In this document: positions 6,507-13,414 of the stretch, one piece after another
Layout of the letters: each line of letters starts with the position of its first letter
How positions within the stretch are numbered: the stretch's first letter is position 1
Source of the DNA: Bacteroidaceae bacterium
GTDB taxonomy: Bacteria > Bacteroidota > Bacteroidia > Bacteroidales > Bacteroidaceae
Reading direction: 5' to 3'
NCBI GenBank assembly: GCA_017464345.1
Contig: JAFUAH010000021.1
Coordinates: 1-39,850 of the forward strand
DNA length: 39,850 nucleotides
Translations under genes and position numbers: made by a program
The notes under the pieces: model-generated
Told to the model about the DNA's origin: nothing
What the model saw: the letters and a program-made list of their open reading frames with translations, nothing else
The model's database searches: none

Positions 6507-6868
6507 TTATTTCTGCTCTTTGGCGGCAATTCTCTCTAAGGTCTGCCAGACCTGGAAGAGGCCACGGGGCACATGGAAGCAGCCCTTCCACTTGCCGCCC
6601 TTCAGGGTCAAGAGGACTTCGCCACGGCGGTTCTGATAGCCAAAACATTCTTGCGGAGCAAGCGTAGCCCCTTCGGACCGTCCGATTACGGGATATTCAG
6701 CATCGCGGAAGTGGCTCCACGTGTAGTCGTGGACGCGCTTGAACCACTCCAGGCACTGCTCGTTGCCCGTCAGTTCGTAACCCTTAATCATGGTGATGAG
6801 CGTCTCGATGTGTACCCACCAGAATTGCCGTCGTGGCCATACCGCTTCAGGAACTCCGCGCCCTGTAT
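6507..6868 (-). pseudogene. Remnant of an AGE-family (N-acylglucosamine 2-epimerase) gene
   Basis: Only the C-terminal ~115 residues remain. Frame 1 encodes [11 protein letters not shown]; after a one-base shift near 6828 the other frame continues [19 protein letters not shown] and ends with [28 protein letters not shown], which is the typical end of AGE-family epimerases. The join would be restored by one extra T before TCTGGTGG. Where homologues read Y-P-E-W-F-G-Y-L-N-R-R, this copy has a 13-15 residue insert ([15 protein letters not shown]) from a palindromic element. The 5' two thirds are missing and the remnant directly abuts the stop of the M64 gene. Confidence 0.8.
6648..6690. repeat. 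Palindromic insert within the epimerase remnant
   Basis: The stretch holds two small dyads, CTTGC-GGA-GCAAG (6650-6662) and CGGAC-C-GTCCG (6674-6684). Translated it reads [15 protein letters not shown], which interrupts an otherwise conserved motif, and the frame stays open across it. Confidence 0.55.
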
Positions 6869-6877
6869 TTCAGTCAC

Positions 6878-8215
6878 TCATTTCCCCGTATAGAACTCCG
6901 TAATCCGACGAATAGCACGGGAGCAGACGGGACAAAAGTCCTCTACTTCGTTAATTTTCATACGACACTCCTGTGCAGGACGATATACGCCATGTGACTG
7001 ATAGCCGCCTCCCTCAAACACGCCCACACGCTGAGTTGCGGCATTTAGTTGGCATTGCTCCTCCGAAGTACGGATATGTCTATAGTCGGGCAGTTCAACC
7101 GACGGAGTTGGTATCGGCGTGCCCTCTGGCACCATATCGGCCCACTTTGATTTAAAATCGACCAAAGTCGTCAGGTTCGGTTCCCAAGGCTCCGTATCAT
7201 TAGGATACATACTTTCGGGGTCGTTTGTATACGCATATTCGTCGCCCAGCCCTGCATAGGCATGTCCGAACTCGTGGACAAACACCTGACGGAAGGTGGG
7301 ATGGTCGGACGTGGAAACCATTATCTGGTTATAGATACCCCCACCACCGTATGTGTCACTATTCACCAAGACGATAACATGCTCGAAAGGCACGCCCGAA
7401 AGAAGGTCATAGATGTGATGCATCTGCTGGGACATCAGATAGCGGTCGCTATAGAAAGTGTCGTAGTGTGTACCTGCAGGTGTCCGCCTCCATTGTCCCG
7501 CATGTGGAATACTTGCCCCACTGTCAAGCGAAGGGGATGCCACAGCCACTACATTAAAACGCTCCTTTAATGAGCTAAACGGTTCATGGAAGAATAAGGC
7601 ATCAACGACACGCTGACAGTCAACGTAGAATTTCTCCATCTGTGCCTCCGTATATCCCTCGGCCAATATGGCCAGGTCTACACAACCTTCAAGATCTGGC
7701 ACCGAGCCACCCGCTCCCGTCCATACGTAACGGTAGGGTATGCCGTTGTCGCCCTGGGGGTGGATGAGAATGTCCTGTGGGTCGATGGCGTGACACAGCG
7801 TCGCCACAGGGTTATGATGGAAATCAAAGAGCGTCACCTCAACGTCCACCTGCTGACGTGGGAAGGGCAAATTAAAACTGGCTTGAAAGGCTCGGCGCAC
7901 ATGACGTGCCTCCTCCGTGGCCAGCCACTCCTGGAAGAGTGTGGAGAAGGTATGTTTGTAGAGAACCTCACCGGTGCCTGGCCGAAGCATCACGATTTGA
8001 CCGTTACCCGCCAACGGAGGGTTTTCTAAGTTCCGTCGGCCTGCCCATTGGGGCGTGACGTATGCCTGTTCGAAAAAGACCTCCTGCCCATGCTTGTCCC
8101 CTGCGAAAATATAATCGAGCCTTAGCGTACGATTTTCGAAACACTCGTCAAACACTTGCGCTTGAACCGTTATGAGCATGCAAGTCCCCAACAATATAAA
8201 AACGAATTTTTTCAT
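6878..8215 (-). CDS. Secreted M64-family metallopeptidase (IgA peptidase M64)
   Basis: A signal peptide (MKKFVFILLGTCMLITVQA) precedes an N-terminal M64_N-type beta domain (about residues 20-150). The catalytic domain carries HEFGHAYAGLGDEY at about residues 314-327, the HExxH zinc motif with the G-L-x-D-E-Y extension typical of M64. Conserved cysteines (CQL..., CRMK..., CPVC) lie near the C-terminus. At ~445 aa the gene is full length. Two further Met codons lie upstream (8227 and 8224), but the -7 box at 8238-8245 would put the transcript start at about those positions, so 8215 is preferred. The product is probably exported and degrades host or dietary glycoproteins (inference from the family). 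Confidence 0.88.
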   Translation of the reverse strand: MKKFVFILLGTCMLITVQAQVFDECFENRTLRLDYIFAGDKHGQEVFFEQAYVTPQWAGRRNLENPPLAGNGQIVMLRPGTGEVLYKHTFSTLFQEWLATEEARHVRRAFQASFNLPFPRQQVDVEVTLFDFHHNPVATLCHAIDPQDILIHPQGDNGIPYRYVWTGAGGSVPDLEGCVDLAILAEGYTEAQMEKFYVDCQRVVDALFFHEPFSSLKERFNVVAVASPSLDSGASIPHAGQWRRTPAGTHYDTFYSDRYLMSQQMHHIYDLLSGVPFEHVIVLVNSDTYGGGGIYNQIMVSTSDHPTFRQVFVHEFGHAYAGLGDEYAYTNDPESMYPNDTEPWEPNLTTLVDFKSKWADMVPEGTPIPTPSVELPDYRHIRTSEEQCQLNAATQRVGVFEGGGYQSHGVYRPAQECRMKINEVEDFCPVCSRAIRRITEFYTGK

Positions 8216-8237
8216 CCTTTCCATCATTATACCGGGG

Positions 8238-8245
8238 CAAAGATA
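8238..8245 (-). promoter_or_regulatory. -7 box (TATCTTTG) of the M64 gene
   Basis: The minus strand reads TATCTTTG about 22 bp before the chosen ATG. The region upstream is A/T-rich with no clear TTTG at the right distance. Confidence 0.5.
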
Positions 8246-8288
8246 TAAAAAATCTCTAATCCCTAATCCCTATTCTCCAATCTTTTTG

Positions 8289-8296
8289 TACTTTTG
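8289..8296 (+). promoter_or_regulatory. -7 box (TACTTTTG) of the broken phosphopantetheinyl transferase
   Basis: TACTTTTG lies 5 bp before the ATG at 8302, divergent from the M64 promoter. It fits TAnnTTTG, but no -33 element is evident and the spacing implies a nearly leaderless transcript. Confidence 0.35.
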
Positions 8297-8301
8297 CTTC
8301 G

Positions 8302-8667
8302 ATGTTTATTCTTATTGACGACAAACTACCTGCTGAATGGACGAACTGCCCGAATGGCGATGCCGTTGCCTGCATCATTGACGAGTAGCCCTGCAACATT
8401 GACATCGAGGCCATCGACCGCAAGGTCACCGACAGCCTCATCCGCTACGCCATGAACGACGAGGAACAAGCAAAAATCGCCCATTCCATCGACAGAAACC
8501 GCACTTTCTTCCGCCTCTGGACACAGAAGGAGGCCGTGGCAAAACTGCTTGGCATAGGCATACAAGGCGACCGAATAAAAGACTTGCTTAACGCCAACCA
8601 CTTCCACATCGAGACGCAAGAATACGGGCGACACGTGGTCAGCATCGCGACATCGCCCTACGAATAA
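8302..8667 (+). pseudogene. Broken 4'-phosphopantetheinyl transferase (Sfp type)
   Basis: Reading from ATG 8302 gives MFILIDDKLPAEW, then NGDAVACIIDE and an in-frame TAG at 8386-8388. The same frame continues PCNIDIEAIDRKV and FFRLWTQKEAVAKLLGIGIQ to TAA at 8667. NIDIE matches the (V/G)GIDIE magnesium-binding motif and WTQKEAVAKLLG is the W-x-x-K-E-A motif of these enzymes, which load acyl- and peptidyl-carrier proteins. Besides the stop, about half of the N-terminal lobe is deleted between residue ~14 and the SHC-like segment, so simple stop read-through would not restore a normal enzyme. ATG 8452 could start a C-terminal fragment only. Confidence 0.8.
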
Positions 8668-8682
8668 AATTCCGTCAAAAAT

Positions 8683-8700
8683 CCGTCAATATAGTGACGG
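8683..8700 (-). terminator. Hairpin terminator after the TIGR03915-like gene
   Basis: CCGTCA (8683-8688) and TGACGG (8695-8700) form a perfect 6-bp stem. On the minus strand it is followed by ATTTTTGACGGAATTTT, a T-rich tail. Confidence 0.5.
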
Positions 8701-8718
8701 TGCAATAGGGAAAGGACA

Positions 8719-9492
8719 TCATTGTTTCTCCGTCATGTAAGCCCAGTAGCGGCGGGGCATGTCGTTGAGTTGTTTCTTGGGATTCATGCGTTCCCGAATG
8801 CAGATGGCCTTGAAGTAGGTGCGCCAAAGGCGTTGGAAGAGTTGGTCGTTCTCCGAAAGTAGTTCCTCGGAGAGTTGCCCCGTGCGCAGGTCGAAAGGCA
8901 GGGAGGAAGTATCCTCGAAGGTGACGCGCGTCACCTCACGTTGGTCAAAGTAATACCCATACTGCCGACGGGCGTCATAGATGAGCCACGGCTGGTCCTG
9001 GAATCGGTCACGGAAGTGGTCGATGATGAGGGGCAGGACGTTGTGGTCGGGATGGACGACGCCGAGGTACGTGCCATCCGCAGCCTTCTGGAAGCGAATG
9101 AACTGCATCATGCGCAACCGCTCGTGCATCACCCTCCGCGCCGTATTGGTGACAAAGAGCACGTCGGGGTCGGCAAAGTTTCGTTCAATAGACCGCTTTG
9201 CTTCAAACACCTTATAAATATAATGAAACAGCGGCGTGTCGAGTTCCCGGTCCTCGGAGAGGTAACTGACCGCAAGCATCCGCATCGCTTCGTGCGACAG
9301 ATGCTTTTCGAGGCCTTTCCAGACGCGCCGGGCCTTCTCCTCCGTCGTCGCTACCCGATGTGATTCATCACAAAACAGCGGCAACGGCTCCCCCTCCCCT
9401 ATCAATGCTTCAGGCCGTTGCCTCAACTGATAGGCATCGAAGACGGCAGAAAGCACGCCGTCCATCGTTCGGTCGAAAGTATAGACAAGCAT
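8719..9492 (-). CDS. Probable DNA-metabolism protein (TIGR03915/DUF4130 type), radical-SAM partner
   Basis: The 257-aa protein opens MLVYTFDRTMDGVLSAVFDAY, the typical Y-x-F/D-x-x-(F/M)-D-G-(F/L) start of the TIGR03915 family. It contains ARRVMHERLRMMQFIRF, ADGTYLGVVHPDHNVLPLI, HFRDRFQDQPWLIYDARRQYG and ends RRYWAYMTEKQ. In many bacteria this protein is encoded next to the radical SAM protein of TIGR03916, sometimes fused to a uracil-DNA-glycosylase-like domain, which is absent here. The pairing suggests DNA repair or modification, but no reaction is established. The gene follows the ORF6N gene by 8 bp and the radical SAM gene by about 680 bp. Confidence 0.75.
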   Translation of the reverse strand: MLVYTFDRTMDGVLSAVFDAYQLRQRPEALIGEGEPLPLFCDESHRVATTEEKARRVWKGLEKHLSHEAMRMLAVSYLSEDRELDTPLFHYIYKVFEAKRSIERNFADPDVLFVTNTARRVMHERLRMMQFIRFQKAADGTYLGVVHPDHNVLPLIIDHFRDRFQDQPWLIYDARRQYGYYFDQREVTRVTFEDTSSLPFDLRTGQLSEELLSENDQLFQRLWRTYFKAICIRERMNPKKQLNDMPRRYWAYMTEKQ

Positions 9493-9500
9493 GGGGGCAG

Positions 9501-10079
9501 TCAGTCCTGTGTTGCTGTAAACCCGATGGGGCGGTGCGGTTTATTGGCATTGCTACGATATTCCGACTGCAACTCCACCAGTGCCGTGCTGATGGCATCG
9601 AGTTGGGCACGAGTGTCCTCGTTGATGTCGTTCTGGTCGGAAAGGATGTCATCCACTTCCTTTCGCAACTCCTTTAAGCCATACTCCAACTCTATCATCT
9701 TCTGAGGAAGTGTGACGAGAGACAGAGACCTGCGAACGGCAACAAAGGCCCTTGTAACTTTTATACTGATTTCTACGGCGACGTCACTACGAAGAACGCT
9801 GGCAAGCATCAGTGCTCCATGCTCTGTAAAAGCAAGAGGCAGAGCCGACTTTGGTCTTTTCCGCCTTGATGTCATCACAAATTGTGATGAGATAAGGTTC
9901 CATTCCGTAGTCGTCAATTGGAACATAAAATCTTCTGGGAAACGTTCGAGATTTCGTTTCACCGCTTGATTGAGGACACGTGTCTCTACTTGATAGAGTG
10001 AGGCAAGATCGAAGTCAAGCATTACGCGCTGACCACGTATCTCGTATATCTTGTTTCGTATCAGTTCGATGTCGTTCAT
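9501..10079 (-). CDS. ORF6N-domain DNA-binding protein, 192 aa
   Basis: The start is placed at ATG 10077-10079 (MNDIELIRNKIYEIRG). The in-frame ATG 15 nt further upstream overlaps the -7 box. Residues ~5-90 form an ORF6N domain: GQRVMLDFDLASLYQVETRVLNQAVKRN, RFPEDFMFQLT, SALPLAFTEHGALMLASVL. A coiled C-terminal segment with REVDDILSDQNDINEDTRAQL follows. Such proteins are phage- or mobile-element-type regulators. It sits between two genes that normally form a functional pair and has its own promoter, so it looks inserted. Confidence 0.85.
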   Translation of the reverse strand: MNDIELIRNKIYEIRGQRVMLDFDLASLYQVETRVLNQAVKRNLERFPEDFMFQLTTTEWNLISSQFVMTSRRKRPKSALPLAFTEHGALMLASVLRSDVAVEISIKVTRAFVAVRRSLSLVTLPQKMIELEYGLKELRKEVDDILSDQNDINEDTRAQLDAISTALVELQSEYRSNANKPHRPIGFTATQD

Positions 10080-10083
10080 GCTG

Positions 10084-10114
10084 CAAATGTACACAATAAT
10101 TCGGAATTTAGCAA
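10084..10114 (-). promoter_or_regulatory. Promoter of the ORF6N gene
   Basis: The minus strand has TTG (10112-10114), 20 bp, and TACATTTG (10084-10091), matching the Bacteroidota consensus. This decides the start at 10079. Confidence 0.65.
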
Positions 10115-10169
10115 CTACAATTCGTGTAATTCTTCGTCAAGCGAAGCGGCAAGCCGATTACGTAGTTGT

Positions 10170-11468
10170 CTATTTTCCACTATCCCCGAAGTCCAGGGTC
10201 ATCTGTTGCTCCAGGGCGGCACGTTTGCGCTGGGCCTCGGAGACGAGCAGAGGGCGGAGGCGTTCGGGGTGCAGTTCGTTCACGCCCACGATGGGGTTGG
10301 CGTAGGAGGCGGAGAGTTCGCCACAGGTGATGAAATACTTCGCCTTCTTCATCACCACGCCCATTTTCTTCAGGTGGTACGAAGTGAGGCGCGCAAACCG
10401 ACGCGAATTGACAATGAGCGTGGCCGACTTCACACCGATGCCCGGCACGCGGAGAATGCGCTCGTAGTCGTCGCGATTGATATCAACAGGGAAGGCTTCG
10501 GGATGACGGAGCGCCCACGCGAGTTTAGGGTCCACGTCGAGGTCGAGGTTCGTGTGGCGGTCATCGACCAGTTCGTCGGCACGGAACTGGTAGAAGCGCA
10601 TGAGCCAGTCGGCCTGATAGAGGCGGTTTTCGCGGACGAGGGGCGGCTGTTTCAGTACGGGCAGACGCGGGTCGTAGGTGTTCACGCTGACGTACCCCGA
10701 GTAATACACGCGGCGCAAGGTGGGTTGCTGATAGAGGGCACTGGACATGCGCAGGATGTCGCGGTCGCTGTCCTCGGTTGCCCCCACTATCATCTGTGTC
10801 GACTGCCCTGCCGGCACGAAGCGCGGCGCGTGGCGCAAGCGTCGGCGGTCTTCCTTGTTTTCCAGAACGCCCTGCTGGATGAGGGCCATCGGCTGGAATA
10901 CGCTCTGATGGTCCTTCTCGGGTGCCAGCAGTTTCAGGGATTCCTCACGCGGAATCTCGATGTTCACGCTCATGCGGTCGGCCCACCGACCGGCCTCGGC
11001 CAAGAGTTCACGCGAAGCACCGGGGATGCTCTTCAGGTGTATGTAGCCATTGAAGTGGTGCACCGTCCGGAGGTCGCGGACGATGGCCACCAGCCGTTCC
11101 ATCGTGTAGTCGGGCGTGCGCACCACGCCGCTCGACAGGAAGAGGCCCTCGATGTAGTTGCGGCGATAAAACTCCATCGTGATTTCCTCCAGTTCGCTGA
11201 CGGAGAGCGTGGCGCGGCGGATGTCGTTCGTCCGGCGATTGACGCAATAGGCGCAGTCGTATTTGCAGTAGTTCGTGAGCATCACCTTCAAGAGCGATAT
11301 GCACCGCCCGTCGTCGGCAAACGAATGGCAGATGCCCACGCCCCCGACAGTGTTCCCTACCATGCCCGCCTTGCCTTTCCGCACGGTGCCGCTCGACGAG
11401 CACGACACGTCGTACTTCGCCGCCTCGGCCAGTATCCGCAGTTTCTCTATCGTCCGTTCCGTGAGCAT
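10170..11468 (-). CDS. Radical SAM protein of the TIGR03916 type (putative DNA repair/modification)
   Basis: The 432-aa protein starts at ATG 11466-11468 (MLTERTIEKLRILAEAAKYD). It carries the [4Fe-4S] motif C-x3-C-x2-C in NYCKYDCAYCVNRRTND, preceded by the family block CSSSGTVRKGKAGMVGNTVG. A radical-SAM barrel follows (GLFLSSGVVRTPDYTMERLV, IHLKSIPGAS, MSVNIEIPREESLKLLAPEK). Near the C-terminus RILRVPGIGVKSATLIVNSRR is a helix-hairpin-helix DNA-binding motif. A catalytic cluster joined to a DNA-binding element supports action on nucleic acid, but no reaction is known to me. The partner gene lies downstream at 8719-9492. A good promoter precedes the gene. Confidence 0.85.
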   Translation of the reverse strand: MLTERTIEKLRILAEAAKYDVSCSSSGTVRKGKAGMVGNTVGGVGICHSFADDGRCISLLKVMLTNYCKYDCAYCVNRRTNDIRRATLSVSELEEITMEFYRRNYIEGLFLSSGVVRTPDYTMERLVAIVRDLRTVHHFNGYIHLKSIPGASRELLAEAGRWADRMSVNIEIPREESLKLLAPEKDHQSVFQPMALIQQGVLENKEDRRRLRHAPRFVPAGQSTQMIVGATEDSDRDILRMSSALYQQPTLRRVYYSGYVSVNTYDPRLPVLKQPPLVRENRLYQADWLMRFYQFRADELVDDRHTNLDLDVDPKLAWALRHPEAFPVDINRDDYERILRVPGIGVKSATLIVNSRRFARLTSYHLKKMGVVMKKAKYFITCGELSASYANPIVGVNELHPERLRPLLVSEAQRKRAALEQQMTLDFGDSGK

Positions 11469-11475
11469 GGGGATG

Positions 11476-11507
11476 CAAAGATAGTGCAAACCGAGCGAAA
11501 ACACAAA
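11476..11507 (-). promoter_or_regulatory. Promoter of the radical SAM gene
   Basis: TTTG (11504-11507 on the minus strand), 20 bp, TATCTTTG (11476-11483): a canonical Bacteroidota promoter 7 bp before the ATG. Confidence 0.75.
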
Positions 11508-11575
11508 TAATTTTGATGTTTTCCGAGGTGCCGCCTATCTTCGAGGCTCGAAGAGACTCAAAGATAATATTTTTT

Positions 11576-11603
11576 AATTGACAATTGATAATTGATAATT
11601 ATT
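11576..11603. repeat. Heptamer array in intergenic DNA (four units)
   Basis: AATTGAC, AATTGAT, AATTGAT, AATTATT in uninterrupted 7-bp steps. The TTG of one unit (11585-11587) lies 19 bp before a TAAATTTG box, so the array appears to supply the -33 element of the next promoter. Confidence 0.7.
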
Positions 11604-11614
11604 TCATAAATTTG
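11585..11614 (+). promoter_or_regulatory. Promoter ahead of the nuclease/phosphoesterase pair
   Basis: TTG (11585-11587), 19 bp, TAAATTTG (11607-11614). The -33 part belongs to the heptamer array. Transcription would enter the frame starting at 11678. Confidence 0.5.
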
Positions 11615-11677
11615 CAAACGATATAGCAAATACGAGACAACTATGCGTGAAGAGCACGGACGGATGCAGTAAATATA

Positions 11678-12535
11678 GTGCTGCATAAAGATTTCCAAGG
11701 TTATGAACGCACGTTCCAAGGTTTGGTTTGTGCGTTCCAAGGTTTGGTACGCAGGTTCCAAACTTATGTCCCGTCCAAGCAATACGTCCCTACAACCTTT
11801 GCAATACGTCCTTATGGCCTTTGCAATACATCGTTACGGTCTTTGCAATATATCGTTGTCCTCTTTACGCCGTATGCTTGCAATCAGAGCATCGTGGCCT
11901 TTAATCTCTTCTGCCCTTTCATCAAGATGCTGGAGCAGGGGAAACAGCAACTGGCCACCGACATTCTGCAACACGTTTTCCCTGAATATGGCATACAGGA
12001 GGTGACCGAAGTGAGGCTGGAATACCTCCATGAGGACATCCAGAACTACCTGAACGACAAAACCGCGATGGATGCTATCATACGCTATCGGGACGTTGAA
12101 GGCCAGCAGTCCTTCATTGCCATCGAAACGAAATACACCGATACACTTAACCCGAACAGTGCAAGCCGAACAGAACGACACAAGGAATGGATTAAAAGGT
12201 TGGGCGTGTTCAAAAAAGCCTCCGAGGAAGAACTTTTGGACGGTAGGCGGGCAATCAGCCAAATCTATCGGAACTTTCTGCTGACGGAATCGTATGGTGT
12301 CGTCGAAGGTGCTAACAGATACTATTCCGTGGTGCTGTCGCCAGCCCTGCATCCGACAACCGAGGTGGAGGTTGCATCAGTGCGGGACGAATTGCTCCCA
12401 CAATACCAATACAAGTTGCGTGCCGTCTCGCTTGAGTCCTTTATCGAACAAGCATTGGCCGTATGTCCCCAGGAGGAGACCGCACCCTTTAATTATTTCT
12501 ATCGCCGTTATCTCGATTTCTCAAAACTGACATGA
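11678..12535 (+). CDS. PGN_0703-like PD-(D/E)XK nuclease, N-terminus replaced by tandem repeats
   Basis: The frame from ATG 11678 gives 285 aa, but residues 1 to ~64 are translated tandem repeats (FQGYERT, FQGLVCA, FQGLVRR). Homology-like sequence starts around NQSIVAFNLFCPFIKMLEQG. The nuclease core follows: DAIIRYRD, then FIAIETKYTDTL, giving a D...E-x-K triad, and later RRAISQIYRNFLL and PFNYFYRRY at the end. This fits the PGN_0703-like putative restriction endonucleases, which normally have about 60-100 more true N-terminal residues (recollection). The stop codon overlaps the ATG of the phosphoesterase gene by 4 nt. It may be a decayed nuclease or a shortened working one; an internal ATG at 11927 is also possible. 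Confidence 0.6.
   Translation: MLHKDFQGYERTFQGLVCAFQGLVRRFQTYVPSKQYVPTTFAIRPYGLCNTSLRSLQYIVVLFTPYACNQSIVAFNLFCPFIKMLEQGKQQLATDILQHVFPEYGIQEVTEVRLEYLHEDIQNYLNDKTAMDAIIRYRDVEGQQSFIAIETKYTDTLNPNSASRTERHKEWIKRLGVFKKASEEELLDGRRAISQIYRNFLLTESYGVVEGANRYYSVVLSPALHPTTEVEVASVRDELLPQYQYKLRAVSLESFIEQALAVCPQEETAPFNYFYRRYLDFSKLT
11693..11868 (+). repeat. Two adjoining tandem arrays, 21-bp and 22-bp units
   Basis: Set 1 has units starting TTCCAAGG or TTCCAAAC at 11693, 11714, 11735 and 11756, an exact 21-bp step. Set 2 has units starting AATACG, AATACG, AATACA and AATATA at 11781, 11803, 11825 and 11847, an exact 22-bp step, mostly ending CTTTGC. The first 8-11 bases are conserved in each unit and the rest drifts. 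They underlie the artificial N-terminus of the nuclease frame. Confidence 0.85.
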
Positions 12536-13104
12536 AGATACTCCACATCTCCGACACGCATAACAGGCACGGCCAATTGCGGAATATGCCGAAAGCCGAT
12601 GTCATCGTACACTGTGGTGACCTCACGGAAATGGGAACTGAAGGGGAAGTTCTCGATTTCCTAAACTGGTTTATGACCTTGCCCTACAAGTACAAAATAT
12701 TCGTCACGGGCAACCACGACCTTTGCCTATGGGACGCAGAGCAGATAGAAGACTTACCCGACAACGTATTCTTCCTGCAAGACAGAGGGGTTGAGATTGA
12801 AGGTGTGAACTTTTTTGGCATTGCCTACAATCACAAGGAGGATGCCATACCCGAGGGAGCGGACGTTGTGGTCACACATGAACCGCCGACGATGATTCTC
12901 GACCAGACAATGGGAATCCACTGGGGAAATGCTATGCTGCGAAATCGCATATTCCAGATAAAGCCACGCTATCACCTGTTCGGTCATGCGCATGATGCCT
13001 TTGGGGTATTAGAACAAGATGGCATCTTCTTCTCCAACGGCGCGGTGCTTGATGATATGTATCGGATGAATCATCGCCCCAATGTCTTTGAGTGTTGCTA
13101 CTGA
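12532..13104 (+). CDS. Calcineurin-like metallophosphoesterase, 190 aa
   Basis: All metal-binding motifs of the fold are present in order: D-x-H (ISDTHNRHG, residues 7-13), GD (VHCGDLTEMG), GNHD (FVTGNHDLCLWD), H near VVTHEPP, and GHxH (LFGHAHDAFG). The length and motif spacing match the short MPPED/UPF0046-like group that hydrolyses phosphodiesters with two metal ions. The ATG overlaps the stop of the nuclease frame (ATGA), so the two are translationally coupled. A nuclease plus a phosphoesterase could be a defence pair, though the proteins may also be unrelated in function. Confidence 0.85.
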   Translation: MKILHISDTHNRHGQLRNMPKADVIVHCGDLTEMGTEGEVLDFLNWFMTLPYKYKIFVTGNHDLCLWDAEQIEDLPDNVFFLQDRGVEIEGVNFFGIAYNHKEDAIPEGADVVVTHEPPTMILDQTMGIHWGNAMLRNRIFQIKPRYHLFGHAHDAFGVLEQDGIFFSNGAVLDDMYRMNHRPNVFECCY

Positions 13105-13414
13105 ATTAAATTCAGCATCAATGGACGAAGGGGTAAGAGCGCAGGGGGAACACTACACGAAACCTGTCCTCCTCCTTTTTTATCGATTCCATCGCAAGTA
13201 TATCAATATTTTTCCCTATCTTTGCGAAAAGGAAACATTTATTAGTCATATATGACACGGATAATATAGCAAATATGCTACTTAATTCTGTCGAATTCGC
13301 AATAATAAGGAAATACGAACTTAAGACATGTATGCCCAATTGGGAAAAATTTTGCTATCTAAAGGAAAAGTTGTACCTTTGACCCATAAAAATTATATTC
13401 CTAAACGATACACG
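13105..13414. other. Intergenic region before the restriction-modification operon
   Basis: A perfect 15-bp palindrome CTGAATTAAATTCAG overlaps the phosphoesterase stop. A TATCTTTG box (13217-13224) points toward the operon and is followed by a 35-codon frame (13275-13382, MLLNSVEFAIIRKYELK...). That frame has no recognised family and runs across the methyltransferase promoter, so I do not call it a gene. Confidence 0.4.
13351..13381 (+). promoter_or_regulatory. Promoter of the M-R-M operon
   Basis: TTTG (13351-13354), exactly 19 bp, TACCTTTG (13374-13381): a textbook Bacteroidota promoter. It shows that translation starts at 13415 and not at the in-frame ATG 13328. Confidence 0.8.

Noticed and set aside
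10206-11510. A 434-codon + strand frame opposite the radical SAM gene
   Set aside because: Its His/Val/Ala-rich composition is that of an antisense shadow. The opposite strand has C-x3-C-x2-C and a good promoter.
13275-13382. A 35-codon frame before methyltransferase 1, considered as a controller protein
   Set aside because: It is too short for a helix-turn-helix controller, and it overlaps the methyltransferase promoter elements.
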